64,000 nucleotides of DNA from positions 1 to 64,000 of the IMG/VR virus record IMGVR_UViG_3300025012_000084. One strand, given 5' to 3'. This document shows positions 57,888 through 64,000 of the stretch, piece by piece. This DNA is from a virus. The position numbers were made by a program, and so were the translations under genes. Positions within the stretch are counted from its first letter, which is position 1; each line of letters begins with the position of its first letter. Under the pieces are notes generated by a model. That model did no database searches. It was not told the DNA's origin and was given only the letters and a program-made list of their open reading frames with translations.

Positions 57888-58188
57888 GATCTACCCCCCA
57901 TCCATCGGCTTGCGCCGCGACGACGATGCGCTCACACAGACCTTGCAGATAGTCCTTGTCACCACTCTCCAGATCAACAAGAAGCGTGGTTCCGGCGTTA
58001 ATTATGCAGTAGGAGTTCGGCGGGGTGTACGTATACAGCGAATAACAAGCATCCTGCACGTCTATGTCGCTGAACAGAACATCCAGGGCGCCGCCATCAG
58101 GTACGCGGGAGCATAGGTCATCCGGCCCTGGCACACGGTCGAAGCGCAGAACTGTTGAGTGGGTCATCTTGGATTCTATTTTGAACAT
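57880..58188 (-). CDS. Hypothetical protein (102 aa)
   Basis: The ATG at 58188 follows AAGGAGCAAATACC. The protein reads MFKIESKMTHSTVLRFDRVP followed by a mixed alpha-beta sequence with SYCIINAGTTLLVDLESGD. The start lies inside the upstream gene's 3' end. Function unknown. Confidence 0.65.
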   Translation of the reverse strand: MFKIESKMTHSTVLRFDRVPGPDDLCSRVPDGGALDVLFSDIDVQDACYSLYTYTPPNSYCIINAGTTLLVDLESGDKDYLQGLCERIVVAAQADGWGVDRA

Positions 58189-58487
58189 GGTATTTGCTCC
58201 TTCTCGAGGTGTTCTTCTGCCAACACTCTTAACTCTGCGCCGCATGCTTCCGCACCTTCGATGGTATAAAAATCTCCGCGAAACTCTATTGTCGGCGGCG
58301 TGTCTGCCGTGACGTAAAACGACAGAGGGCAGTTAGTACTCAGTAGATAATCAGTCAGAGGGCGCCCAGGCACCGCTTCCCAATCACTAAGTATTGAACC
58401 AGACGGCCTGATAAACAGCGGGTATGATTTTTCCGGGATGATATATTTGGCGTACAGCTTTATCTCGGTTTCTATGTATATACTCAT
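58176..58487 (-). CDS. Hypothetical protein (103 aa)
   Basis: The ATG at 58487 (MSIYIETEIKLYAKYIIPEK) is 8 bases after AAAAGGAGTAATGGTC; an ATG six bases upstream is too close. The product looks alpha-beta with GDFYTIEGAEACGAELRVLA. Function unknown. Confidence 0.65.
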   Translation of the reverse strand: MSIYIETEIKLYAKYIIPEKSYPLFIRPSGSILSDWEAVPGRPLTDYLLSTNCPLSFYVTADTPPTIEFRGDFYTIEGAEACGAELRVLAEEHLEKEQIPCSK

Positions 58488-58508
58488 GACCATTACTCCT
58501 TTTCAAAT

Positions 58509-58524
58509 GCGGCGAGTACGCCGC
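58509..58524. promoter_or_regulatory. GC hairpin
   Basis: GCGGCG-AGTA-CGCCGC in the gap upstream of 58487, without T-tract. Confidence 0.45.
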
Positions 58525-58549
58525 TTCATTAGTGGGTGGGGTTGCAGTC

Positions 58550-58576
58550 AACAAATCCTACCGATTAGGATTTGTT
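58550..58576. repeat. Palindrome family copy 1 (AACAAATCC...GGATTTGTT)
   Basis: Perfect 11-bp arms AACAAATCCTA / TAGGATTTGTT with 5-base loop CCGAT. Related copies at 59204 and 60575. Confidence 0.85.
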
Positions 58577-58584
58577 ACACCTTC

Positions 58585-58623
58585 ACAAGGTATTTGTAAG
58601 GGCTTTTGCAAAACCCCGGCTTC
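58585..58623. repeat. 39-bp direct repeat, copy B
   Basis: Matches copy A at 57227-57265 with three differences. It starts two bases after the stop codon of the gene at 58626 when read leftward. Confidence 0.85.
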
Positions 58624-58625
58624 TC

Positions 58626-58895
58626 TCAAAGAACGCTTGCGGCACGACACACGGCCATGCGGTACGCCTTGGCACATATCGAAGGGTCCGTCGCCCAGTC
58701 ATCAGAAGGAGATATCAGGCGCTTTACGCGCAGCGCCTTCGTCTCAGATACGAACCGGCTCCAAACAAAAACACAGTCCTCCGGAGTCAGACCGCCAACA
58801 AACCCGTCGTCCATCTCGCTTATAGGCGGAACAGGGGTTTGTGCAAGGAAGGCCACGCGCCGCACAGCTTTGTGATACACTCCGATATCGCTCAT
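58626..58895 (-). CDS. Hypothetical protein (89 aa)
   Basis: MSDIGVYHKAVRRVAFLAQT then GGLTPEDCVFVWSRFVSETK and a C-terminal CAKAYRMAVCRA. The ATG overlaps the upstream stop (ATGA) and follows GAGGAGTATATGAA. Function unknown. Confidence 0.65.
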   Translation of the reverse strand: MSDIGVYHKAVRRVAFLAQTPVPPISEMDDGFVGGLTPEDCVFVWSRFVSETKALRVKRLISPSDDWATDPSICAKAYRMAVCRAASVL

Positions 58896-59182
58896 TTCAT
58901 ATACTCCTCGAACTCTGCGCAAAGTTCACGCAGCTTGTTTGATCGAACAGCCCGCGCAGCATCCCGCGCAGCATCCCGCGCAGCATCCCACGCAGCATCC
59001 CACGCAGCATCCCGCGCAGCATCCCACGCAATAGCCCACGCAGCATCCCGCGCAATATCCCACGCAGCCCGCGCAGCCCGCGCAGCCCGCGCAGCAGCCC
59101 GTTCTGATTCCAATATGCCATCCGCATTCGGCCTGATTCCGCAAGGCGCGCATTCTCGTATTTGATTTAATGCAGGTTTCAT
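58892..59182 (-). CDS. Ala-rich repeat protein (96 aa)
   Basis: The ATG at 59182 follows CGGAGGGATATATGAA. After LNQIRECAPCGIRPNADGIL comes a region of about 12 repeats of the type Asp/Ala-Ala-Ala-Trp/Arg (AARDAAWDAAR), which should form one long helix with regular Trp and Arg faces, then VRSNKLRELCAEFEEYMK. The repeat resembles those in unnamed phage proteins. The decayed gene at 57414 is a paralogue. Confidence 0.72.
   Translation of the reverse strand: MKPALNQIRECAPCGIRPNADGILESERAAARAARAARAAWDIARDAAWAIAWDAARDAAWDAAWDAARDAARDAARAVRSNKLRELCAEFEEYMK
58950..59100. repeat. 12-bp tandem repeats coding Ala-rich helix
   Basis: Units of the form CGCAGCATCCCR repeat about 12 times within the gene at 58892. 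Confidence 0.85.
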
Positions 59183-59203
59183 TTCATATATCCCTCCGTT
59201 GTG

Positions 59204-59232
59204 TAACAAATCCGAGGTGTTCGGATTTGTTA
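59204..59232. repeat. Palindrome family copy 2
   Basis: Perfect 12-bp arms TAACAAATCCGA / TCGGATTTGTTA with 5-base loop GGTGT, just upstream of the leftward gene at 59182. Confidence 0.88.
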
Positions 59233-59255
59233 GTTAATGTCGCAGCAAACAGCAC

Positions 59256-59291
59256 TCACTGGAGCAGCTTTCAAATGCGTAACTCCAGTGA
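59256..59291. promoter_or_regulatory. Inverted repeat downstream of promoter
   Basis: TCACTGGAG (59256-59264) and CTCCAGTGA (59283-59291), perfect 9-bp arms, next to the -10 box of the leftward promoter. Possible operator or 5' hairpin. Confidence 0.6.
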
Positions 59292-59295
59292 ACGT

Positions 59296-59324
59296 ATTGT
59301 CTCATACTGAAGGCATTATGTCAA
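59296..59324 (-). promoter_or_regulatory. Leftward early promoter
   Basis: On the - strand: TTGACA (59324-59319), 17-bp spacer, GACAAT (59301-59296). The same -10 variant occurs at the promoter for the gene at 60664. Confidence 0.68.
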
Positions 59325-59334
59325 GTAGGTGTTA

Positions 59335-59865
59335 CTATTTAGGGTGCACCTTTGTGGCGTCTCGCAGAACATATTCCCGCTCTGCTTTCGCATAGGCCAC
59401 GGAATCAAACACACCTTTTGCGGATATATAATCCCGGTGCTTCGGCTTGTTTGGATCAAGAAAGATACCGTCAGCAATAGCCTTCGCATGAAGATACTCC
59501 ACCATGAACGGATAGTCGTCCGGAGGCGCCCATCCACCGAAAGACTTTGTTGGATCAGCCGGATCGATAAACATCAGAACGCCGTCCATAGTGTAAACAT
59601 CGCCGTCACCAATAAGTCGTGTACGAGGCCACTTGCCTGTAGCCCTGTACGCATCATTCTTCGAGATCATGAGAGATTCCTTTGGCGAGAGTTTTTGCGC
59701 TTTAGGTGGAACAGGATCTTTAAGTCTCGCAGCCTCTTTCAACAGCAATATGCTCACAAGTTGTCTGCGAGACAAACCATAATAAGAATCCGAAGCCACT
59801 AATCTGTAAAATGCATCTACAACATCTCCAACAACATCAAACTTAAAATTTATTTTTTCTGACAC
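59335..59865 (-). CDS. Hypothetical protein (176 aa)
   Basis: The GTG at 59865 follows AGGAGGCTATT; the frame upstream lacks a good site. The protein begins VSEKINFKFDVVGDVVDAFY and has a helical SSYYGLSRR-type segment, then GKWPRTRLIGDGDVYTMDGV and GGWAPPDDYPFM. A TTGTAC / TAATAT promoter candidate lies upstream. No family recognised. Confidence 0.65.
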   Translation of the reverse strand: MSEKINFKFDVVGDVVDAFYRLVASDSYYGLSRRQLVSILLLKEAARLKDPVPPKAQKLSPKESLMISKNDAYRATGKWPRTRLIGDGDVYTMDGVLMFIDPADPTKSFGGWAPPDDYPFMVEYLHAKAIADGIFLDPNKPKHRDYISAKGVFDSVAYAKAEREYVLRDATKVHPK

Positions 59866-59911
59866 AATAGCCTCCTGTCTGCGAAATGCAGGTGCGCATA
59901 TTACCTCTATT

Positions 59912-59955
59912 TGGGGGTGCTGTACAAGGTCGGTCTGGGGTAAACTACACCCCCA
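59912..59955. promoter_or_regulatory. 8-bp inverted repeat upstream of an early gene
   Basis: TGGGGGTG (59912-59919) and CACCCCCA (59948-59955). Confidence 0.5.
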
Positions 59956-60024
59956 CACAAAAACGGGTTTTTTCTGATTATGGCGATTTTAGTGAAAAAA
60001 AGCCTTTTAAAGAGTCAGGCAAAG

Positions 60025-60140
60025 AGCCAATCACACACAGCCAGCATGGTTATTAGGAAAAAGTTGTGTTCTGATTCAATCACTTACGTTTTGGAAAAAG
60101 TTCAAAGAGCTGTACCCATGCTGGCTGTGTGTGATTGGCT
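60025..60140. repeat. Perfect 25-bp inverted repeat, 66-nt centre
   Basis: Arms 60025-60049 (starting AGCCAATCACACACAGCC) and 60116-60140 match over 25 of 25 bases. Both arms are adjacent to AT-rich flanks. Confidence 0.9.
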
Positions 60141-60230
60141 TGCGCGCAACTTACTGAGTCGATTAAGGAATTTTTCAAAAAAGGGGTATAAAGTCATGAG
60201 CGCGGTTATTATGTAAACCATATATATAGA

Positions 60231-60267
60231 CTCTCTCTCTCCTCTCTCTCCTCTCTCTCCTCTCTCT
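60231..60267 (+). repeat. Pyrimidine 9-mer repeats
   Basis: Four near-identical CTCTCTCTC units in a row, followed by TTATGCC. Confidence 0.85.
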
Positions 60268-60574
60268 TATGCCATAGGGGGTATTCATATCTTATATTTA
60301 TAGACTTTATAGATTAAAATAAATAAATAAATTGAATTGGAACAGATGGTTATACAACAAGCCAATCCCATAATGCCAACGTGGGTACGGCTCTCTAGCC
60401 CTGTTTTCGCGCTGTATGCATAAGAGCCTTTCCCTATGGATTCAAAGTGTTGCCACACCATCTTATCCCTATGGATTAGAGGGGTATTGGCTTTTTACCT
60501 GACTTTATACTGTCGCGCTTCAATTTACTACAATGACGCGATTGCGCGGTGCAAAGAGGTCTGTTGGGAGTTGC

Positions 60575-60603
60575 TAACAAATCCTAGCTATCAGGATTTG
60601 TTA
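60575..60603. repeat. Palindrome family copy 3
   Basis: Arms TAACAAATCCT / AGGATTTGTTA, perfect 11 bp, 7-base loop. Lies just downstream of the terminator of the leftward gene at 60664. Confidence 0.85.
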
Positions 60604-60618
60604 CTGGAATTGTGGACG

Positions 60619-60642
60619 AAAAAAAGCCCGCTTAGGCGGGCT
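60619..60642 (-). terminator. Rho-independent terminator, leftward
   Basis: On the - strand AGCCCGC-CTAA-GCGGGCT is followed by TTTTTT. It follows the gene at 60664. Confidence 0.88.
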
Positions 60643-60663
60643 TCGGTGAGTCTATTTTTTGTG

Positions 60664-61431
60664 TTATTTTGTCATCGCGGAAAGTGTAAGCTGCGACTCC
60701 TGCTTTTTTGTCAGCACGATTCCGAAGTCGTCCGCAAGCTGTAGGAACGCTTTTACGCGATCCGGCTTCGTTTGGGGAGTTGGGGTATTGCCGATACCCT
60801 TCGCGCCCTGAATAGCGCCTTCCAGAGCTGTTAGCGAGGCATCCTTGAGTAAGCTGTTTAGTTCGGCGCGCAATGCCTTCGCTTTTTCACTCGTTGCACC
60901 TTTCGAGGCTTTTTCGCGGATTTTGATAGCTTCCTTTGTAATTTTTAGAATTTCCTCAGCAGCTTTCGCTGCTGCGACAGCCTTCTCTTTGTCATCTTTC
61001 GATGAAGCAATAAGTGCGTTGCGTTTGGCTATTAGCACAGCGTCAGCTTGCTGCACAGCAGATTCTTTTAAAAAAGGTGTGTCTAGCGTCGCATTTGACA
61101 CTACCGCTTGAGCCTTTTCTGCGATTGTCTTACGCATGCCTGACATAGCGACAGCTGCCTTGGTTTCCGCCTTCGGAACAGTATATTCAGCTGACTCGAA
61201 GGCATAATTCCATGCCTTATCCGATTTCTTTTGATCGCGCTTCTGGATAACAACAGCTTCAGTCATAAAGGCGGCGCGCGCGGCATCATACATTGATCGG
61301 GTAAGCTCTTCTGGCGGAATGTTACACAATAGCGAGCATACTAGTTCGCCAGCCTTAGTCCGTGCTGTTAGTGCGCCAAATGTACTGGTGACAAGGTTAG
61401 CGATTACAGATGTGTCAATAGTCTTTTCCAT
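60664..61431 (-). CDS. Hypothetical early protein, Ala/Lys-rich (255 aa)
   Basis: The ATG at 61431 follows AAAAGGAAACTATC. The protein is mainly helical, Ala/Lys/Glu-rich, with long coiled-coil-like segments (about 130-200). It has its own promoter with a palindromic operator and its own terminator, so it is a single-gene operon beside the candidate origin. A DNA-binding or replication-initiation role would fit but is not shown. Confidence 0.68.
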   Translation of the reverse strand: MEKTIDTSVIANLVTSTFGALTARTKAGELVCSLLCNIPPEELTRSMYDAARAAFMTEAVVIQKRDQKKSDKAWNYAFESAEYTVPKAETKAAVAMSGMRKTIAEKAQAVVSNATLDTPFLKESAVQQADAVLIAKRNALIASSKDDKEKAVAAAKAAEEILKITKEAIKIREKASKGATSEKAKALRAELNSLLKDASLTALEGAIQGAKGIGNTPTPQTKPDRVKAFLQLADDFGIVLTKKQESQLTLSAMTK

Positions 61432-61467
61432 GATAGTTTCCTTTTCGTAGTGTATCGGCAAGATTGC

Positions 61468-61486
61468 GCGACAACAGAATTGTCGC
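61468..61486 (-). promoter_or_regulatory. Operator-like palindrome over the -10 box
   Basis: GCGACAA-CAGAA-TTGTCGC overlaps the -10 box and start of the leftward promoter. Confidence 0.6.
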
Positions 61487-61507
61487 ATATCAAGGCTGTA
61501 GTGTCAA
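61479..61507 (-). promoter_or_regulatory. Leftward promoter for the 255-aa gene
   Basis: On the - strand: TTGACA (61507-61502), 17-bp spacer, GACAAT (61484-61479). Confidence 0.72.
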
Positions 61508-61519
61508 CTACATTGACAC
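61501..61519. promoter_or_regulatory. Inverted repeat joining two divergent -35 boxes
   Basis: GTGTCAA-CTACA-TTGACAC: the two arms carry the -35 hexamers of the leftward promoter and of a weak rightward one (TTGACA 61513-61518, TATTTG 61536-61541). Confidence 0.6.
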
Positions 61520-61679
61520 AATTCCCAATCGGTCGTATTTGTTACACCCACCGGGTAGGTATGCAGCCCTTTGAGGCGCGAGGTGGGCGAGGGGTTTGGG
61601 GTGAGATTCGCTCAAATCACCAAGCGTTTTTCAATTCTCAGTTCTGTCAACTCAGTACCCCCACCCACTGGCTGCCGGG

Positions 61680-61708
61680 TTGACATTTACTGTAAACATA
61701 TTTACAGT
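61680..61708 (+). promoter_or_regulatory. Rightward promoter of the terminase operon with embedded operator
   Basis: TTGACA (61680-61685), 17-bp spacer, TACAGT (61703-61708). A perfect palindrome ACTGTAAA-CATA-TTTACAGT (61689-61708) fills the spacer and -10. The predicted start lies at or next to the ATG at 61715. Confidence 0.65.
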
Positions 61709-61714
61709 GCCCGC

Positions 61715-62305
61715 ATGAACCACCAGACATTTTTAGACGCACTGGACTCCGTGGTGCCAGAGTATCCGTTCAGGCTATCTCCTCCAGGTGCCAAAATAAA
61801 CACCTCTGTTCCGGAAGATGTGGAGGAGTATGTCCAGGCGAAAGTGGCAGCGGCCAAGTTTGCTATAAATCACGGCCTGGAAGTGTGCATATCGGACGAA
61901 CAGAAGCGCAAGGCGCGAGATGCTTTTACTGGCGAGTCGTCCATACGAGCGGCAGTAGCATCGTCTCCGGAGGTGATTTTGCATATAGGTGTGCTGTTGG
62001 ATGCTTACGACTGCGCCATTGTCAAAAACGCTTGTCAGATACGCAACTACGTTACAAATAGGCTGATACTCGAATCTGTTGACGAAAATCCATCGATACG
62101 GCTCAGAGCTCTTGAGAACTTAGGCAAAATCTCCGATGTTGGACTGTTCTCAGAGAAGAGTGATATGACCATAAGTCATAAATCGGCGGGGGATTTGGAA
62201 AATCGACTTCGATCCAGGCTGGAAAAGATCATTGGCAGCGGTTCGATTGCAAACGAAGGGGTGAAGAAAGTGTCGAAATCGTCGAATACAGCAGGCGCTA
62301 GCTAA
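61715..62305 (+). CDS. Terminase small subunit
   Basis: The 196-aa protein begins MNHQTFLDALDSVVPEYPFR and has a helical build (SDEQKRKARDAFTG, RLRALENLGKISDVGLFSEK) with a C-terminal tail; it is immediately followed by large terminase. Small terminase recognises the packaging site. There is no ribosome binding site before the ATG, and the predicted transcript begins there, so it may be leaderless. The call is by position and build. Confidence 0.72.
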   Translation: MNHQTFLDALDSVVPEYPFRLSPPGAKINTSVPEDVEEYVQAKVAAAKFAINHGLEVCISDEQKRKARDAFTGESSIRAAVASSPEVILHIGVLLDAYDCAIVKNACQIRNYVTNRLILESVDENPSIRLRALENLGKISDVGLFSEKSDMTISHKSAGDLENRLRSRLEKIIGSGSIANEGVKKVSKSSNTAGAS

Positions 62306-62306
62306 G

Positions 62307-63848
62307 ATGTCTGTGGCCAAAGCCTTTTCCAAGGCCGAGTTGAGGCTTCTCAGGGATAATGTCGGCGCGTTATCGTTGGATGAGCAGACCGCGCTACTCT
62401 CTGATCTTGACCGCGAAGTAAAAACGCGCGAGCAGGCTGAGTGTAGAGACGCTCTGCTGCCATTTATGCAAAAAATCATGCCGCACTACCTTATCGGATC
62501 GCATCACAGGCGTATCGCGGATGTTTTTGGAGCGGTGGCCAGGGGGGAAAAGCTGCGGGTGATAATCAACATCGCTCCGCGCCATGGCAAATCCGAAACA
62601 TCATCTTTTTTGTTCCCCTCATGGTTTTTGGGCAAATTCCCGGAGAAAAAAGTCATTATGGCGTCGCACACAGCGGAGCTGGCTGTGAGTTTTGGCCGAC
62701 GAGTGCGCAATTTGATGGCTACCACGGAGTACAAGGAGGTATTCCCTGGCGTGTCGCTGTCTGCTGACAATAAAGCGGCGGGGCGGTGGGCGACTAGCAG
62801 TCACGGAGAGTTTTTTGCAACCGGAATAGGAGGTGCGCTGGCCGGTCGCGGAGGGGATGTGGTCATAGTGGATGACCCGCTGTCGGAGCAGAGCGTAAAG
62901 GCGGCGGCTGGCAGCAACCAGCTGTTCGTCGACCAGTGGGAGTGGTTCCAGCAAGGGCTTATGACGCGGCTCATGCCTGGCGGGGCGTGTATCCTGCTCA
63001 TGACACGATGGTCAAAGCTGGATTTGACAGGACAGATCATCAACCACATGACAAAAAATCCGGATGCGGATCAGTGGGAGGTAATCGAGCTGCCGGCAGT
63101 GCTGCCGTCAGGTAAGCCGCTGTGGCCGGAATTCTGGTCTGCAAAAGAGCTGGAGCAGAAAAAGCTGGCTGTCGGCCCAGCCGCGTGGGCGGCACAGTAT
63201 TTGCAACAGCCCACGTCGGAGGGGGCGCAGCTCCTGAAGAAAGATTGGTGGCGTCACTGGGAGAAAGAGGAGCCGCCCAAATGCGAATACACGATAATGT
63301 CGCTGGACGCGGCTCAGGAGAGCCATAATCGGGCGGACTACAACGCCGTGACCCACTGGGGCGTGTTCTATATGGACGGCCCCGACGGGCGCAGGCAGGC
63401 CAACGTGATACTTCTCAACGCGTGGCGGGAGCGCATGGAGTTTCCGGAGTTAAAAAAAGCCATACTGGCCGACTACAATAAGTGGGAGCCTGACACGTTT
63501 ATCGTCGAAAAGAAGTCAAACGGGGCGGCGCTGTACCAGGAACTCAGACGCATGGGTCTGTCGGTGGTAGAATTCACGCCCGGCAAGGGGCAAGACAAAA
63601 TTTCGCGTGTAAACGCGATAAGTGATATGATTTCCAGCGGGGTGGTGTGGGCGCCGACCGACAGGAGGTGGGCTGAGGAGTTGATCGAAGAGTGCGCCGA
63701 GTTTCCGCTGGGGGAACATGATGACCTTGTGGATTCCACAACTCAAGCATTGATCCGCGTCAGACAGGGCGGGTTCCTGACGCTCCCGACAGACTACGAG
63801 GACAAGGAGCTGCCGGAGTACCGTAGAAAATCAGGCAAGTTTTATTAA
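62307..63848 (+). CDS. Terminase large subunit
   Basis: The 513-aa protein has Walker A APRHGKSE (90-97), Walker B VVIVDDP (185-191) with the catalytic acid, a coupling region LLMTRW, and a nuclease domain with MSLDAAQE (Asp334), IVEKKSNG (Glu401) and GEHDDLVDS (Asp472-473). It is the ATP-driven packaging motor that also cuts the concatemer. It starts one base after the small-subunit stop and precedes the portal gene. Confidence 0.93.
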   Translation: MSVAKAFSKAELRLLRDNVGALSLDEQTALLSDLDREVKTREQAECRDALLPFMQKIMPHYLIGSHHRRIADVFGAVARGEKLRVIINIAPRHGKSETSSFLFPSWFLGKFPEKKVIMASHTAELAVSFGRRVRNLMATTEYKEVFPGVSLSADNKAAGRWATSSHGEFFATGIGGALAGRGGDVVIVDDPLSEQSVKAAAGSNQLFVDQWEWFQQGLMTRLMPGGACILLMTRWSKLDLTGQIINHMTKNPDADQWEVIELPAVLPSGKPLWPEFWSAKELEQKKLAVGPAAWAAQYLQQPTSEGAQLLKKDWWRHWEKEEPPKCEYTIMSLDAAQESHNRADYNAVTHWGVFYMDGPDGRRQANVILLNAWRERMEFPELKKAILADYNKWEPDTFIVEKKSNGAALYQELRRMGLSVVEFTPGKGQDKISRVNAISDMISSGVVWAPTDRRWAEELIEECAEFPLGEHDDLVDSTTQALIRVRQGGFLTLPTDYEDKELPEYRRKSGKFY

Positions 63849-63858
63849 GGAGTAAGCC

Positions 63859-64000
63859 ATGTTTGCAAAGTCAGATTACGCGCCCCCTATGGGTATGGAT
63901 GGAATGATGGGCGGAGATGACCATGAAGGCATGCCGGTCGAAATAATGGTCGAAGGAGATGACGCCGAGAGGCTTGCCGAAGATGTCCTGTCTCTGGCCG
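63859..64000 (+). CDS. Portal protein, N-terminal part (3' end outside window)
   Basis: The ATG follows AAGGAGTAAGCC and encodes MFAKSDYAPPMGMDGMMGGD with an acidic continuation to the window end. Gene order (after large terminase) and the matching end at the left edge suggest this is the same gene as at 2-574. Confidence 0.7.
   Translation, partial: MFAKSDYAPPMGMDGMMGGDDHEGMPVEIMVEGDDAERLAEDVLSLA

Larger units (their letters stand above)
59960..60618. other. Candidate replication origin region (non-coding)
   Basis: About 660 bp without a credible gene (two ORFs here are judged spurious). It holds a perfect 25-bp inverted repeat, a run of four CTCTCTCTC 9-mers, a markedly AT-rich stretch (about 60284-60340), two direct copies of CCCTATGGATT, and one palindrome of the AACAAATCC family. 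This set is typical of origins. The origin role is an inference. Confidence 0.45.

Noticed and set aside
58950-59100. Possible CRISPR-like array
   Set aside because: The repeats are contiguous 12-bp coding units without spacers inside an open frame.
52637-59900. Further attC sites in the early region
   Set aside because: No GTTRRRY with a paired RYYYAAC and inner boxes was seen right of 52260. The three AACAAATCC palindromes lack the attC box order and unpaired base.
59980-60216. 78-aa ORF over the 25-bp inverted repeat
   Set aside because: Its sequence is set by the inverted repeat and there is no ribosome binding site. It is treated as non-coding origin-like DNA.
60436-60744. 102-aa ORF on the + strand
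   Set aside because: It crosses a palindrome, a terminator and the 3' end of the gene at 60664, and lacks a ribosome binding site.
1-64000. tRNA genes, integrase and lysogeny genes
   Set aside because: No cloverleaf ending in CCA with recognisable arms and no tyrosine or serine recombinase motifs were noticed. A tRNA scan would be needed to be certain.

Overview
This window is almost a whole genome of a tailed phage with a short-tailed (podovirus-like) virion plan. The last 142 bases hold the start of the portal gene and the first 574 bases hold its end, so the genome is circular or circularly permuted and only the middle of the portal gene appears to be missing. No integrase, repressor/excisionase pair, tRNA, CRISPR array or reverse transcriptase was seen. 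A lytic lifestyle is therefore the simplest reading. The lysis genes (M15 peptidase endolysin, three-TM holin, lipoprotein) suggest a Gram-negative host.

Layout. Positions 1-33926 (+ strand): portal, GroES-like protein, scaffold, major capsid protein, head-tail adaptors, a 1043-aa fibre with its assembly protein, a lysis cassette, two further receptor-binding type proteins, a P22 gp10-like tail protein, and large internal or ejection proteins ending in a 2089-aa polyvalent PLxRFG protein with a zinc-peptidase motif. Positions 33923-48169 (- strand): replication module with primase-helicase (AEP plus DUF927-like), HTH protein, SSB-like protein, SNF2 helicase, VRR-NUC nuclease, PD-(D/E)XK exonuclease, family A DNA polymerase and many small ORFs. 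Positions 52283-59865 (- strand): small early genes, a zinc peptidase, a 687-aa DUF2591-like protein with a long glutamate tract, and a decayed stretch. Positions 59960-60620: AT-rich non-coding region with a perfect 25-bp inverted repeat and pyrimidine repeats, a candidate replication origin. Positions 61432-64000: a control region with divergent promoters, then small and large terminase and the portal start.

The outstanding feature lies at 48264-52260. About eleven short units are separated by sites with the architecture of integron attC recombination sites: RYYYAAC and GTTRRRY outer boxes, inner L boxes with one unpaired extra base, and variable palindromic centres. The units are 230-410 bp, the usual gene-cassette size, except for one 1.2-kb unit that looks like two fused cassettes. 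No integron integrase is present, so this resembles an integrase-less cassette array carried by a phage. Unusually, all ORFs lie antisense to the attC orientation, several start codons and ribosome binding sites lie inside the attC centres, and the ORFs cross the recombination core in one constant reading frame. One cassette encodes an RNA ligase-like protein; most of the others encode small cysteine-rich or membrane proteins.

How it works together. Promoters with TTGAC(A/G), a 17-bp spacer and an AT-rich -10 box drive leftward early/replication genes and rightward late genes. The leftward early operons and rightward terminase/virion genes diverge from an inverted-repeat operator region near 61.5 kb. 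Genes are tightly packed with ATGA or TAATG overlaps, implying translational coupling.
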